64,000 nt of DNA, from assembly GCA_963805715.1 (NCBI GenBank), contig CAWDVK010000017.1, positions 62,001 through 126,000 of the forward strand, given 5' to 3'. Of the stretch, positions 28,330-37,353 are shown piece after piece. How positions within the stretch are numbered: the first letter of the stretch is position 1; each line of letters begins with the position of its first letter. Made by a program: the position numbers and the translations under genes. The stretch is from CAWDVK01 sp963805715 (GTDB taxonomy: Bacteria; Actinomycetota; Actinomycetes; Streptosporangiales; Streptosporangiaceae). The notes under the pieces were generated by a model. It had not been told where the DNA came from and ran no database searches. It was given only the letters and a program-made list of their open reading frames with translations.

Positions 28330-29504
28330 TGGCCCAGTTCTCCCTTGCCGTGCGCCAGGTCGGTATCCCCGTTGCGTAGCCGCCCGCTGCCCCCGGCCGC
28401 GTCGCGCGGCCCGCCGGCGCCGCCGGGCCCGGCCGTCGCCACCGCTCCGCCCTCCACCTGCGCGCCGGGCGGCACCTCGGTGCCTGCGGTCAGGTGCGCG
28501 AACGGGCCGACCACGGCACCGGCACCGATGACGGCCTGCTCGCAGACGGACTGGATCACGGTGGCATCCGCGCCGACCGCGGTATCCCGCAGCACGCTGC
28601 CAGGACCGATGGTGGCCCCGGCGGTCACTGTCGTGCCGCCCTCCAGCTGGGTGCCGGGCCCGAGTGAGACGCCGGCCTCCAGCGCCACCCCCACATCCAG
28701 CCAGGTGGTGGCCGGATCCAGCACCGTCACGCCGGCGCTCATCCACTGCCGCAGCAGCCGCTCGTTCAGCAGCCGCCTGGCCTTGGCCAGCTGAGCCTGG
28801 TCGTTGACGCCCTGGATCTCGTCAAAGTCCTCGCACCAGACCGTGCCGACCCGGTACCCGTCCACGTGCAGGATGGACAGCACGTCGGTGAGGTATTCCT
28901 CGCCTGTGGCCGTGTCGCTCGGAACCCGCTTCACGGCGTCCGCCAGCAGGTCGCCGTCGAACGCGTACATGCCCGTGTTGATCTCGGTGACAGCGCGCTG
29001 CTCCGCGCTCGCGTCCGCTTCCTCGACGATGCCGGTCACCCGGCCGGCCGCATCGCGGATGATCCGGCCATAGCCGGTCGGGCTGGCCGCCCGGGCCGTC
29101 AGCGCGGTGATCGCGGCGCCGGAGGACTCGTGCTCGCCGGCCAGCCTGGCCAGCGTCTGCCCGCGCAGCAGCGGCGTATCGGAATAGGTCACCACCACGG
29201 TGCCGTGAATCACGCCGAGCGCCTCGATGACTGTCCGCACCGCATGCCCGGTGCCGCCGCGGCGTCCCTGCACCACCAGGTCCGCGTCCGGGCACTGCGC
29301 CCGCAGCCAGTCAGCAACCTGGCCGCGGGCGTCGCTGACGACCACGACCAGCCGGTCCGGGTTCAGCTCCCTGGCCGCGGCGATGATATGTCCCAGCATC
29401 GTCCGGCCGCAGACCTCATGCAGCATCTTCGGGGTACGGGTGCGCATCCGTGTACCCTCTCCCGCTGCAAGGATGATCACAGCGGCCGGACCGCTCGCGC
29501 TCAC
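28326..29504 (-). CDS. glmU: GlmU-type UDP-GlcNAc pyrophosphorylase with shortened acetyltransferase domain
   Basis: About 392 residues from GTG 29504, after GAGGAG. The uridylyltransferase domain is complete: AAVIILAAGEGTRM near the start, QGRRGGTGHAV, TPLLRGQTLARL, GYGRIIRD, EINTGMYAFDG and EEYLTDVLSILH. The left-handed beta-helix that follows is cut short: after VGPFAHLTAGTEVPPGAQVEGG the sequence turns into a Gly/Ala-rich tail. The second half of the acetyltransferase domain, with the catalytic His and CoA-binding residues, is missing, whereas typical GlmU has 450-490 residues. The stop is coupled to prs, so the end looks natural. Confidence 0.88.
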   Translation of the reverse strand: MSASGPAAVIILAAGEGTRMRTRTPKMLHEVCGRTMLGHIIAAARELNPDRLVVVVSDARGQVADWLRAQCPDADLVVQGRRGGTGHAVRTVIEALGVIHGTVVVTYSDTPLLRGQTLARLAGEHESSGAAITALTARAASPTGYGRIIRDAAGRVTGIVEEADASAEQRAVTEINTGMYAFDGDLLADAVKRVPSDTATGEEYLTDVLSILHVDGYRVGTVWCEDFDEIQGVNDQAQLAKARRLLNERLLRQWMSAGVTVLDPATTWLDVGVALEAGVSLGPGTQLEGGTTVTAGATIGPGSVLRDTAVGADATVIQSVCEQAVIGAGAVVGPFAHLTAGTEVPPGAQVEGGAVATAGPGGAGGPRDAAGGSGRLRNGDTDLAHGKGELGQ

Positions 29505-29750
29505 TCGGTTCGGCTCCTCGGTATCGCTGCAGGCAACGCGGGACACTCCCCTGGCGGCGCAAGGCCGCGGCACGCTCCCGGTTCACGCGCCGGGCTCACG
29601 CTCCCGGCTCACGCCTCCGGCCCTGGCAGGATACCGCCCGGTGACCGGCCCGGATGCGCCGCGTGGGCTAGCGGCCCGCCGGGCAGTCCGTGTTCCCGCC
29701 GGACAGGTCGCGATCACATTTCGTCAGTGGCTCGCACTAACATTCGAAAT

Positions 29751-30626
29751 ATGAACCAGAAGCGAACATTTGCTGAATTACGAGAGCAGGCCATCGCACT
29801 GCGCCGAGCGGGCAGGTCCCGCCGCGAGATCAGGGATCTGCTCGCGATCACCAGTAACGAGATCCTGAACGAGGCACTCCGGGGCGAGCCGCCGCAGCTG
29901 CAGAATCTCCGCCTGAACGCGAAGGACGAGGAGCGACGCAAGGCCAGGGAGCTGCGCGCGCAGGGCCTGGATTATCAGCAGATCGCGGCCAAGCTCGGCG
30001 TGTCCAAGAGCTCGGTGTCGCTGTGGGTGCGCGACCTTCCGCGGCCCGCCCGGCTGAGCCCGGAGGAATGCCGCCAGCGGGCGGCCGACGGCGTCCGCCG
30101 CTTCTGGGCCGCGGAGGGACCGATCCGCGAGGCCCAGCGCCAGGCCGTCAGCGACGCCGCCGCGGCCCAGGTCGGCGCGCTGAGCGACCGGGAGATCATC
30201 ATCGCCGGCGCCATCGCCTACTGGTGCGAAGGCAGCAAGAGCAAGCCGCACCGGCGCCGGGATCGGGTCATCTTCGTCAACAGCGATCCCCGGCTGATCC
30301 GGTTCTTCCTCCGCTTCCTCGAGATCACCGGCATCCCGCCGAACCGGCTGAGATGCCAGCTGCACATCCATGAGAGCGCGGACGTTGAGGCCGCCCAGCG
30401 ATTCTGGCTGGAACGAACCGGGCTGCAGCCCGCGCAGTTCCGGCGGCCGGTACTCAAACGGCACAATCCGAAGACCATCAGGAAGAACACGGGTGACCAG
30501 TACCACGGGTGCCTGCGCATCGATGTCCTGAGCAGCATCGAGCTGTACCGGCAGATCGACGGCTGGGCCACGGCCGCGATCGGCGGAGAAGGCACTCAGC
30601 AGGGCTCAGGCCAGCCGAGGTCGTGA
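29751..30626 (+). CDS. HTH protein with LAGLIDADG-like C-terminal region
   Basis: 291 residues from ATG 29751, intact. Two helix-turn-helix segments are visible: about residues 14-43 (AIALRRAGRSRREIRDLLAI) and 62-95 (GLDYQQIAAKLGVSKSSVSL). The rest includes GAIAYWCEGSKSK, FVNSDPRLIRFFLRFLEITG, CQLHIHESADVEAAQRFW and LKRHNPKTIRKNTGDQYHGC. Similar proteins are common in Streptomyces and relatives, and the YWCEG segment recalls a LAGLIDADG-type helix. Whether it regulates transcription or cuts DNA is unknown. It is divergent from glmU. Confidence 0.6.
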   Translation: MNQKRTFAELREQAIALRRAGRSRREIRDLLAITSNEILNEALRGEPPQLQNLRLNAKDEERRKARELRAQGLDYQQIAAKLGVSKSSVSLWVRDLPRPARLSPEECRQRAADGVRRFWAAEGPIREAQRQAVSDAAAAQVGALSDREIIIAGAIAYWCEGSKSKPHRRRDRVIFVNSDPRLIRFFLRFLEITGIPPNRLRCQLHIHESADVEAAQRFWLERTGLQPAQFRRPVLKRHNPKTIRKNTGDQYHGCLRIDVLSSIELYRQIDGWATAAIGGEGTQQGSGQPRS

Positions 30627-30732
30627 CCCTGTACGCGCGGTCGCTGCCAGAGAGCCCGGCAGCCTTAGAATCCCAGAGCACTCTCGGTATCGTGGCCATG
30701 TGATCAAGTGCATGCTTGATGGCATTTTGCGA

Positions 30733-30804
30733 TCCGGCGTGGGGTAATTGGCAACCCATTGGGTTTTGGTCCCAAATATCCTGGTTCGAGTCCAGGCGCC
30801 GGAA
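30733..30804 (+). tRNA. tRNA-Gln (anticodon TTG)
   Basis: A complete cloverleaf can be drawn. Acceptor arms TCCGGCG (30733-30739) and CGCCGGA (30797-30803) pair perfectly. The anticodon stem TTGGG/CCCAA encloses loop TTTTGGT with anticodon TTG, and the T-arm is CCTGG-TTCGAGT-CCAGG. CCA is not encoded. Proximity to glmU is common in actinobacteria. Confidence 0.95.
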
Positions 30805-31009
30805 CATCTCTTTGCCCGCTCCGCCTCGCGCCGGTCCCGGTGGCGCATGTGCTTGCGGATCGCCTCGAACCAGGACCCGAACCCTACGGGCCGCAGCGCC
30901 GCCGGCAGTCCGCATCCCGGCTGAGTCCGAATACGAGGCTAGGTGACGGGTAGGGCGGGAGCAGGCCTTCTGAGAGCCGTAGCGCGGCACGTTCATGAAT
31001 TTACCTGCC

Positions 31010-31080
31010 GGGGGGTTGCGCAACCTACGGTGCCGCAACTTACGATAGCGTAGGCTACGGTTACGTAAGCGTATTTGCAT
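31010..31080 (+). promoter_or_regulatory. Candidate operator/promoter cluster upstream of the desaturase
   Basis: Dense short symmetric elements: TTGCGCAA near 31015, CGTAG-G-CTACG (31049-31059) and TTACGTAA (31061-31068), with repeated TACG/CGTA words around them. The block is 70-140 bases before the desaturase ATG, and the next gene encodes a TetR regulator. A TetR-binding region is the simplest inference. Confidence 0.45.
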
Positions 31081-31149
31081 CTGCCCCAGCCCCTGGTGCA
31101 TGCGGAGCGCCAGCCCACAGCACAGATTCAAACCGGCAAGCGAGGATGC

Positions 31150-32202
31150 ATGACGACGACAGCTGACCAGACCACCACACCTGACACAGTGATCGGGCCG
31201 GACCCGGCGACCGCACCGGTCACCGCCGTGGCCCGCGGGCCGCGGCCGGACCTGGAACCGGAGCCGGCCGGCGCCGTGGAGAAGAGCCTCGTCGCGACCT
31301 TCGTGGTCGTGCCCATGCTCGCCCTCATCGCGGCCATCCCGCTGGCCTGGGGCTGGGGATGGCTGACCTGGCAGGTCGCCGTGATCGGCATCGTCTTCTA
31401 CGCGATCTCCGGCCTGGGCATCAGCATGGGCTTCCACCGGTACTTCACGCACGGGTCGTTCAAGGCGACCAGGGCCTTCCGGATCGCGCTCGCGGTCGCC
31501 GGCACGCTGGCGATCGAGGGGCCCGTGCTGACCTGGGTGGCTGACCACCGGCGGCACCACAAGTACAGCGACAAGGAGGGCGACCCGCACTCGCCGTGGC
31601 GGTTCGGCAGCGACTGGCGGGCGCTGACCAAGGGCCTCGCCTTCGCGCACATCGGCTGGATGTTCGACGGCAACAAGACCTCCAAGGAGAAGTTCTGCCC
31701 GGACCTGGTGGCCGACTCCGACATCAGCCGGGTGTCGCGCGCCTTCCCCGCGCTGGTGGCAGCCTCGCTGCTGGCGCCTGCCCTCATCGGCGGCCTCTGG
31801 ATGTGGTCCTGGCAAGGCGCGGTGATGGCCTTCTTCTGGGCCAGCCTGGTCCGGATAGCGTTCCTGCATCACGTGACCTGGTCGATCAACTCCATCTGCC
31901 ACACCTTCGGCAAGGAGGAGTTCGAGGTCAGGGACAAGTCCAGGAACGTGAACTGGCTGGCGATCCTGTCCTTCGGCGAGTCCTGGCACAACCTGCACCA
32001 TGCCGACCCGACCTGCGCCCGGCATGGCGTGCTGAAAGGCCAGATCGACATCGCCGCCCGGCTCATCTGGGCCGCGGAGAAGCTGGGCTGGGTTTCGGAG
32101 GTCCGCTGGCCCGATACTGATCGGCTGACCAGCAAGTACATGGGCGGAACCCGCCAGCTCGGCGGCATGGCCAGGCCCGCTGCGCCAAAGTCGGCTGGCT
32201 GA
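31150..32202 (+). CDS. Membrane fatty-acid (delta-9-type acyl-CoA) desaturase
   Basis: 350 residues from ATG 31150, after GAGGA. Non-haem di-iron membrane enzyme that puts a double bond into acyl chains. The three histidine boxes are HRYFTH (96-101), HRRHH (133-137) and HNLHH near residue 280. There are four hydrophobic helices in two pairs. A proline/threonine-rich N-terminal extension of about 40 residues precedes the domain. The TetR gene starts 28 bases after the stop, so the two are probably cotranscribed and the regulator may sense acyl-CoA. Confidence 0.92.
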   Translation: MTTTADQTTTPDTVIGPDPATAPVTAVARGPRPDLEPEPAGAVEKSLVATFVVVPMLALIAAIPLAWGWGWLTWQVAVIGIVFYAISGLGISMGFHRYFTHGSFKATRAFRIALAVAGTLAIEGPVLTWVADHRRHHKYSDKEGDPHSPWRFGSDWRALTKGLAFAHIGWMFDGNKTSKEKFCPDLVADSDISRVSRAFPALVAASLLAPALIGGLWMWSWQGAVMAFFWASLVRIAFLHHVTWSINSICHTFGKEEFEVRDKSRNVNWLAILSFGESWHNLHHADPTCARHGVLKGQIDIAARLIWAAEKLGWVSEVRWPDTDRLTSKYMGGTRQLGGMARPAAPKSAG

Positions 32203-32230
32203 GCCGCGACCTGGCCGACATGATGGAGCA

Positions 32231-32893
32231 GTGACAAGCCCAGGCGCACGCGGTAACCGCAGGAGAATGACCGGCAAGGAGCGCCGCGAGCAGCTGCTGG
32301 ACGTCGGCCGGCGGCTGTTCGCGGAGCGCGGCCTCGATGGCACCTCCATCGAGGAGATCGCCGCGCAGGCGGGCGTGTCCAAGCCCGTGGTGTACGAGCA
32401 CTTCGGCGGCAAGGAGGGCCTGTACGCCGTCGTGGTCGACCGGGAGGTCGACCGGTTCCTCACCATGGCCACGGGGCTGCTCGAGGGCGAGGACACGATG
32501 GCGAAGTTCGAGGTCGCCGCGGTGGCCCTGCTGCGCTACATCGAGGACAACGCCGACGGGTTCCGGATCCTGGTCCGTGACTCCAACCCGGCGTCCGGGT
32601 CCGGCACCTTCGCCAGCCTGATCAGCGATATTGCCAGCCAGGTCGAGTACATACTCGCGGACGTGCTGAAGGACCGCGGATACGACCCGAAGTTCGCGCC
32701 CATGTACGCGCAGATGCTGGTCGGGATGGTGGCCTTCACCGGCCAGTGGTGGCTGGACGCGCGTAAGCCGCAGCTGGAGGAGATGGCCGCCCACCTGTGC
32801 AACCTGGCCTGGAACGGGCTGTCCCAGCTTGACCCCAAGCCGCGCATCTCCGCCGAGGCGCTGCGGCGGCTGCGCGAGCAGGCTGACGACTAG
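32231..32893 (+). CDS. TetR-family transcriptional regulator
   Basis: 220 residues from GTG 32231 (ATG 32267 is an alternative). The N-terminal TetR HTH is clear: REQLLDVGRRLFAERGLDGT, then EEIAAQAGVSKPVVYEHFGG. The C-terminal ligand domain is not specific. It follows the desaturase closely and probably controls it through the palindromic block at 31010-31080, comparable to other desaturase/TetR pairs. Confidence 0.9.
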   Translation: MTSPGARGNRRRMTGKERREQLLDVGRRLFAERGLDGTSIEEIAAQAGVSKPVVYEHFGGKEGLYAVVVDREVDRFLTMATGLLEGEDTMAKFEVAAVALLRYIEDNADGFRILVRDSNPASGSGTFASLISDIASQVEYILADVLKDRGYDPKFAPMYAQMLVGMVAFTGQWWLDARKPQLEEMAAHLCNLAWNGLSQLDPKPRISAEALRRLREQADD

Positions 32894-32932
32894 GCAGCAG
32901 CCTCCGTAGCCGGGCACCCTGGCAGCCGGCCG

Positions 32933-33709
32933 CTAGCCTGCCTGCCTGCGGGCCACGACGAACACGCGGCGGAACCGCAGCACCGTGCCGTAGGGAGCCC
33001 GCGGATAGGCGGCCGCGAGCCGCGGGCCCAAGTCGGCCAGGAACTCGGCCGCCGCAGCCGGCTCGAGAGCGGACAGCACGGGGCGCAGTCCGGTACCGCA
33101 GAACCAGTCGAGCACGGGGTTCTCGCCCTGCAGTACATGCAGGTAGGTCGTCTCCCAGGCGTCTACGGCGCACCCGTGCCGCCCGAGCAGGTCCAGGTAC
33201 TCCGCCGGATCCGCCGCCTGCCTGTTCAGCTCGACGCCAGCCAGCAGCGGCCGCCAGCGAGCAGAGCCGGCTAGCTCACGCAGGATCGCATGGGTGGGCT
33301 GGTCGAAATTTCCTGGCACCTGGAAGGCGAGCCAGCCGCCGGGGGCCAGCGCCCTGGAGCAGCTGAGGATCACCTCCCGCTGCTCGGGCACCCACTGCAG
33401 CAGGGCGTTCGAGATGATCACGTCGGGTGCCCGCTCCGGGCGCCAGTCCCTGACATCCGCCAGCAGGAAGCTGAGCTGGCCGGATGGCGCGGGCAGCTGC
33501 CGCGCGGCCTCGATCATCTCCGGCGAGCTGTCGATGCCGATGACCTCGGCGCCCGGCCAGCGGCCGGCCAGCGTGGCGGTCAGCTGGCCGGGCCCGCAGC
33601 CCAGGTCGACCACCAGGTCAGGGTCGGCCGCCTGGATGCGGCCGGCCAGCTCGAAGAACGGGCGCGAGCGCTCGTCAGCGAACTGGAGGTACTGCGCGGG
33701 GTCCCACAC
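32933..33709 (-). CDS. tam: Trans-aconitate 2-methyltransferase
   Basis: 258 residues, normal for Tam. SAM-dependent methylation of trans-aconitate, a spontaneous product that inhibits aconitase. It starts with WDPAQYLQFADERSRPFFEL, then motif I VVDLGCGPGQLT (33-44), then SNALLQWVPEQ and GGWLAFQVPGNFD, all characteristic of the family. It is divergent from the MarR gene, with two palindromic sites between. Confidence 0.92.
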   Translation of the reverse strand: MWDPAQYLQFADERSRPFFELAGRIQAADPDLVVDLGCGPGQLTATLAGRWPGAEVIGIDSSPEMIEAARQLPAPSGQLSFLLADVRDWRPERAPDVIISNALLQWVPEQREVILSCSRALAPGGWLAFQVPGNFDQPTHAILRELAGSARWRPLLAGVELNRQAADPAEYLDLLGRHGCAVDAWETTYLHVLQGENPVLDWFCGTGLRPVLSALEPAAAAEFLADLGPRLAAAYPRAPYGTVLRFRRVFVVARRQAG

Positions 33710-33722
33710 AGCGCGCCCCTTC

Positions 33723-33736
33723 TCTTGATGTCAAGA
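33723..33736. promoter_or_regulatory. MarR-type operator, site 1
   Basis: Perfect palindrome TCTTGA-TG-TCAAGA, 14 bases before the tam start codon. The same word recurs at 33766, and a divergent MarR gene lies next to it. The TTGATGTCAA core fits known MarR half-sites. Confidence 0.7.
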
Positions 33737-33765
33737 TAATGTCGTCCTGTCTATCGCGATCGAAG

Positions 33766-33779
33766 TCTCGATGTCAAGA
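33766..33779. promoter_or_regulatory. MarR-type operator, site 2
   Basis: TCTCGA-TG-TCAAGA, one mismatch from perfect symmetry, 43 bases (about four helical turns) from site 1 and 15 bases before the MarR ATG. This suggests autoregulation together with control of tam. Confidence 0.65.
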
Positions 33780-33793
33780 GATATGCTCGCCAC

Positions 33794-34381
33794 ATGGCAC
33801 GGACCGATGCACGCGACGGCGCCGCTGCGCCCGGCAGCGCGGCCAGCCCGGCCCGCGACGAGGTCGACGAGCTCGTCGCGAGCTGGCAGGCGGAGCGCCC
33901 GGATCTGGACGTGGCACCGCTGCAGGTGCTCAGCCGGGTTTCCCGGCTGGCCCGGCACCTCGACCGGGCCAGGCGCGCCGCCTTCGCCGCGCATGGCCTG
34001 GAGACCTGGGAGTTCGACGTGCTAGCCGCGTTGCGCCGGCAGGGACCGCCCTATCAGCTGAGCCCCGGCGCGCTGCTGCACGCGACGCTGGTCACGTCCG
34101 GCACCATGACCAACCGGATTGACCGGCTGGCGGCCGCCGGCCTGGTCCGGAGGCATCCCGACCCGCAGGACAAGCGCGGCGTGCAGGTGGCCCTGACCAG
34201 CCGCGGCGCGTCTGTCGCTGATGCCGCCCTGGCCGACTTGCTCGAGCGCGAGCGCGAGCTGCTGACGGCGCTGGATCCGCGGCAGCAGGCAGAACTGGCC
34301 GCCATGCTGCGCACCCTGCTCGCGCCCTTCGACGCCCGCGACCGCGCGGACGCGCCGACGAGCGGTCCCGGCGCCGGGTAG
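33794..34381 (+). CDS. MarR-family transcriptional regulator
   Basis: 195 residues. Winged-helix domain: LARHLDRARRAAFAAHGLET, WEFDVLAALRRQG, the recognition helix region TLVTSGTMTNRIDRLAAAGL, and the wing RRHPDPQDKRGVQVALTSRG. It is divergent from tam and probably represses both genes from the two palindromes in the shared promoter. The ligand is unknown. Confidence 0.92.
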   Translation: MARTDARDGAAAPGSAASPARDEVDELVASWQAERPDLDVAPLQVLSRVSRLARHLDRARRAAFAAHGLETWEFDVLAALRRQGPPYQLSPGALLHATLVTSGTMTNRIDRLAAAGLVRRHPDPQDKRGVQVALTSRGASVADAALADLLERERELLTALDPRQQAELAAMLRTLLAPFDARDRADAPTSGPGAG

Positions 34382-34535
34382 CTCGCCTGGCCGGGCCCCG
34401 CACCGGCCAGGAGATCGCCGTGCTGACCGAGCGGCGAACGAGCACGCGAACAAGGTCGGGTACGGCATCATCGCGCCGGCGTTCCTGCTGGCCGGGGCAT
34501 AGCCGGGCCGTGGCCGCTGCTGCTGGCGTGCGCTG

Positions 34536-36335
34536 CTACTCCGCCAGTTCCTCGGCCACGGCCAGCCAGGCCTCCTCCAGGCCGGACCGCTCCTGCTGCA
34601 CCGCGCGCAGCTCGGCGCCGAGCTCGATCAGCCGGGCATAGTCGCTGGCGCTCTCGGCCAGCGCGACCGTCAGCTTGGCCTCGGTGTCGCTGAGCCTGCT
34701 GATCTGCCGTTCCAGCCTGCTGAGCTCCTTCTGCCCGGCCCGCTGACGCGCCGCCGACGACGCGGGCCGCGCGGCTGCTGCCGGCGTCCCCTGGCCGCCG
34801 GCCTGACCACGGTCTTCCTGCCGTTCCTGCTCGCGCAGCCGCAGGTACTCCTCGACGCCGCCAGGCAGGTGGCGGAGCTTCCCGTCGATCAGGGCGACCA
34901 CGTGATCAGTGACCCGCTCGAGGAAGTACCGGTCGTGGCTGACCACCACGATGGAGCCCGGCCAGCCGTCGAGCAGGTCCTCCAGCTCGGTCAGCGTCTC
35001 GATGTCCAGGTCGTTGGTGGGCTCGTCCAGCAGCAGCACGTTCGGCTCGGCCAGCAGCATCAGCATCAGCTGCAGCCGTCTGCGCTCTCCGCCCGACAGC
35101 TCGCCGACCCTGGTCCACTGCCGCTCGCCGCGCAGCCCGAGCCGGTCGAGCAGCTGGCTGGCCGACATCTCGCGCTTGCCGATCCGAGCCGAGCCGCGGA
35201 CCTGTTCCGCGGCCTGCAGGGCCCGCAGCCCCGGGTCGACCGGCGCGGGCTCCTGGGTGAGATGGCCGAGCCGTACCGTGGGGCCCCGGCGCACGTGACC
35301 GGCGGTGCGCACCGGTCCCGCCGAGGGCACGGCCAGCTCGCCGGCCAGCAGCCGCAGCAGCGTGGTCTTTCCGCTGCCGTTGACGCCGACCACGCCGACG
35401 CGCTCGCCCGGGCCTAGCTGCCAGGTGAGGTCGTCGAGCAGCTGACGCTGCCCGGCGCTGGCGGTCACGTCGGCCAGGTCGATGACGGTCTTGCCGAGCC
35501 TGGCCGTGGCCAGCCTGGCTAGCTCGACGCCATCGCGCGGCGGCGGCTCCGCGGCGATCAGCTCGTTAGCCGCGTCGATGCGGAACCGGGGCTTGCTGGT
35601 CCGCGCGGGCGGGCCGCGCCGGAGCCAGGCCAGCTCCTTGCGGAGCAGGTTGCGGCGCCGCTGCTCATCGGCGGCGGCGATCCTGCCGCGTTCGGCCTTG
35701 GCCAGCACGTAAGCCGAGTAGCCGCCCTCATAGGAATGGACCTGGCCGCCCGCCACCTCCCAGGTCCGCTCGCTGACGGCATCGAGGAACCACCGGTCGT
35801 GGGTGACCACGACGAAGGTGGCGGCGTGCTCGCGCAGGTAGCCAGCCAGCCAGCTGATCGCCTCGACGTCCAGGTGGTTGGTCGGCTCATCCAGCAGCAG
35901 CAGGTCATGCGCGCCCAGCAGCAGGGCGGCCAGCGCCGTGCGGCGGCGCTCGCCGCCCGACAGGCGGGCGGCGTCGGCGCCAGGGTCGATTCCGGCCAGC
36001 AGTTCCCCGATCACCGCGCGGCGCCTCGGATCGGCCGCCCACTCATGCTCGGGCAGGGAGCCGAAGACCAGCTCCGCCACCGTGCCGGTCAGCTCCTCGG
36101 CCTGCGGCAGGTGGCCGACCGTGGCATCGCGCCCCCGGGTAGCGCGCCCTGAGTCCAGCTGAGCGGTCCCGGCCAGGGCCGCGAGCAGGGTGGTCTTGCC
36201 GGCCCCGTTCGCGCCGACGACCCCGATCCGGTCACCGGCCGAGATGCCGAGCGACACCTGGTCCAGCAATACCCGCTGACCGTATGCCTTGCTGGCTAGC
36301 TCCAGGTTGACCAGGTTCACGCCGGGGCTGGTCAC
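34536..36335 (-). CDS. ABC-F ATPase (EttA/Uup-like)
   Basis: 599 residues with two ABC domains and no membrane segments, so a ribosome-associated ABC-F protein rather than a transporter. Domain 1: GANGAGKTT (41-49), LSGGERRR, DEPTNHLD. Domain 2: GVNGSGKTT, LSGGERRR, DEPTNDLD. A charged inter-domain linker lies between, and a C-terminal coiled coil rich in Glu/Arg ends the protein. The GTG start overlaps the ispE stop as GTGA. This position after ispE is conserved in actinobacteria. Confidence 0.94.
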   Translation of the reverse strand: MTSPGVNLVNLELASKAYGQRVLLDQVSLGISAGDRIGVVGANGAGKTTLLAALAGTAQLDSGRATRGRDATVGHLPQAEELTGTVAELVFGSLPEHEWAADPRRRAVIGELLAGIDPGADAARLSGGERRRTALAALLLGAHDLLLLDEPTNHLDVEAISWLAGYLREHAATFVVVTHDRWFLDAVSERTWEVAGGQVHSYEGGYSAYVLAKAERGRIAAADEQRRRNLLRKELAWLRRGPPARTSKPRFRIDAANELIAAEPPPRDGVELARLATARLGKTVIDLADVTASAGQRQLLDDLTWQLGPGERVGVVGVNGSGKTTLLRLLAGELAVPSAGPVRTAGHVRRGPTVRLGHLTQEPAPVDPGLRALQAAEQVRGSARIGKREMSASQLLDRLGLRGERQWTRVGELSGGERRRLQLMLMLLAEPNVLLLDEPTNDLDIETLTELEDLLDGWPGSIVVVSHDRYFLERVTDHVVALIDGKLRHLPGGVEEYLRLREQERQEDRGQAGGQGTPAAAARPASSAARQRAGQKELSRLERQISRLSDTEAKLTVALAESASDYARLIELGAELRAVQQERSGLEEAWLAVAEELAE

Positions 36336-37301
36336 GCCGTGACCCCGGACGCGATGACGCTCGCGCCGGGAGCGGGTCCGGTGCCGCGGGCAACCGTGCG
36401 GCAGATGCCCGCGCCGGTCAGCGAGACGGCGAGGTCGCGCGCGCTGGCCGCGCTCGCCGCCAGGAAGGCGCAGGTCGGCCCGGAGCCGGAGACGATCGCC
36501 CCGAGCGCGCCGTGCTCCCGGCCGGCCGCGAGCGCACGCCGCAGGCCAGGGCGCAGCGAGATGGCGGCAGGCTGCAGGTCGTTGCTGAGCAGCGGACCGA
36601 GCGCGGCGGGGTCACCAGCCCGCAGGGCCGCCATCAGCTGGCTGCTCAGCTCGGGCAGCGGCGCCTGCTCCCCGTCGGCGGCCGCCCGGGCCGCGCGCAG
36701 CCGGTCGCAGGTGGCATAGACGTCCGGGGTGGCCAGCCCGCCTACGGCGAAGGCCAGCACCCAGTGGTAGGTGCCGGAGACCAGCGCGGCCGTCAGCTGC
36801 TCCCCCCGGCCGCGGCCCACGGCGGTCCCGCCGGTCAGCGCGAAGGGCACGTCGCTGCCCAGCTGAGCGGCGATGCCGGAGAGTTCCTGCGGGCTCAGGC
36901 CGGCTCGCCAGAGGCTCGTTGCAGGCCACCAGGGTCGCCGCCGCGTCCGCGCTGCCGCCGGCCAGCCCGGCCGCCACCGGGATCCGCTTGCGGATCTCGA
37001 TCGCCACCGCCGCTGTCCCGCGCTTGCGCTGGCCGGTCCGCCGGGCCAGCGCCGCCGCGGCGCGGCTGGCCAGGTTGGACTGACCGGTCGGCACCGAGCC
37101 GGCGTCCTCGCCGGACACCGCCACGCTCATCCGGTCAGCGGGCCGGACGGTCACCTGGTCGAAGAGCGAGACCGCCTGGAACACGGTCACCAGGTCGTGG
37201 TAGCCGTCCGCGCGGGCCGGTCCCACGGATAGCTGGAGGTTCACCTTCGCCGGCGCCCGGACCGTCACGGCAGCCGGCGATGAGGTTGTTGCGAGACTCA
37301 C
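36332..37301 (-). CDS. ispE: 4-diphosphocytidyl-2-C-methyl-D-erythritol kinase (one frameshift)
   Basis: GHMP kinase of the MEP isoprenoid pathway. The start is GTG 37301, with VRAPAKVNLQLSVGPARADGYHDL as the N-terminal motif (AKVNL, GYHDL) and the GHMP loop PVAAGLAGGSADAAA. The frame breaks at 36913-36914: removing one G turns the join into NELWRAGLSPQELSG, leading into VPFALTGGTAVGRGRG in the other frame and giving a normal length near 320. IspE is essential in bacteria that use this pathway, so a sequence error is more likely than a dead gene. It lies between rsmA and the ABC-F gene. Confidence 0.93.
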
Positions 37302-37353
37302 GATCTGATGATCGTACGCGGCCTTCCCGGTGCCGTGTGCAGGGCCGGAGCCG

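Noticed and set aside
34382..34535. Short frame ending near 34501 that reads like the first helix of a membrane permease (NKVGYGIIAPAFLLAGA)
   Set aside because: It has no start, no continuation and only about 20 codons, so a gene remnant cannot be shown.
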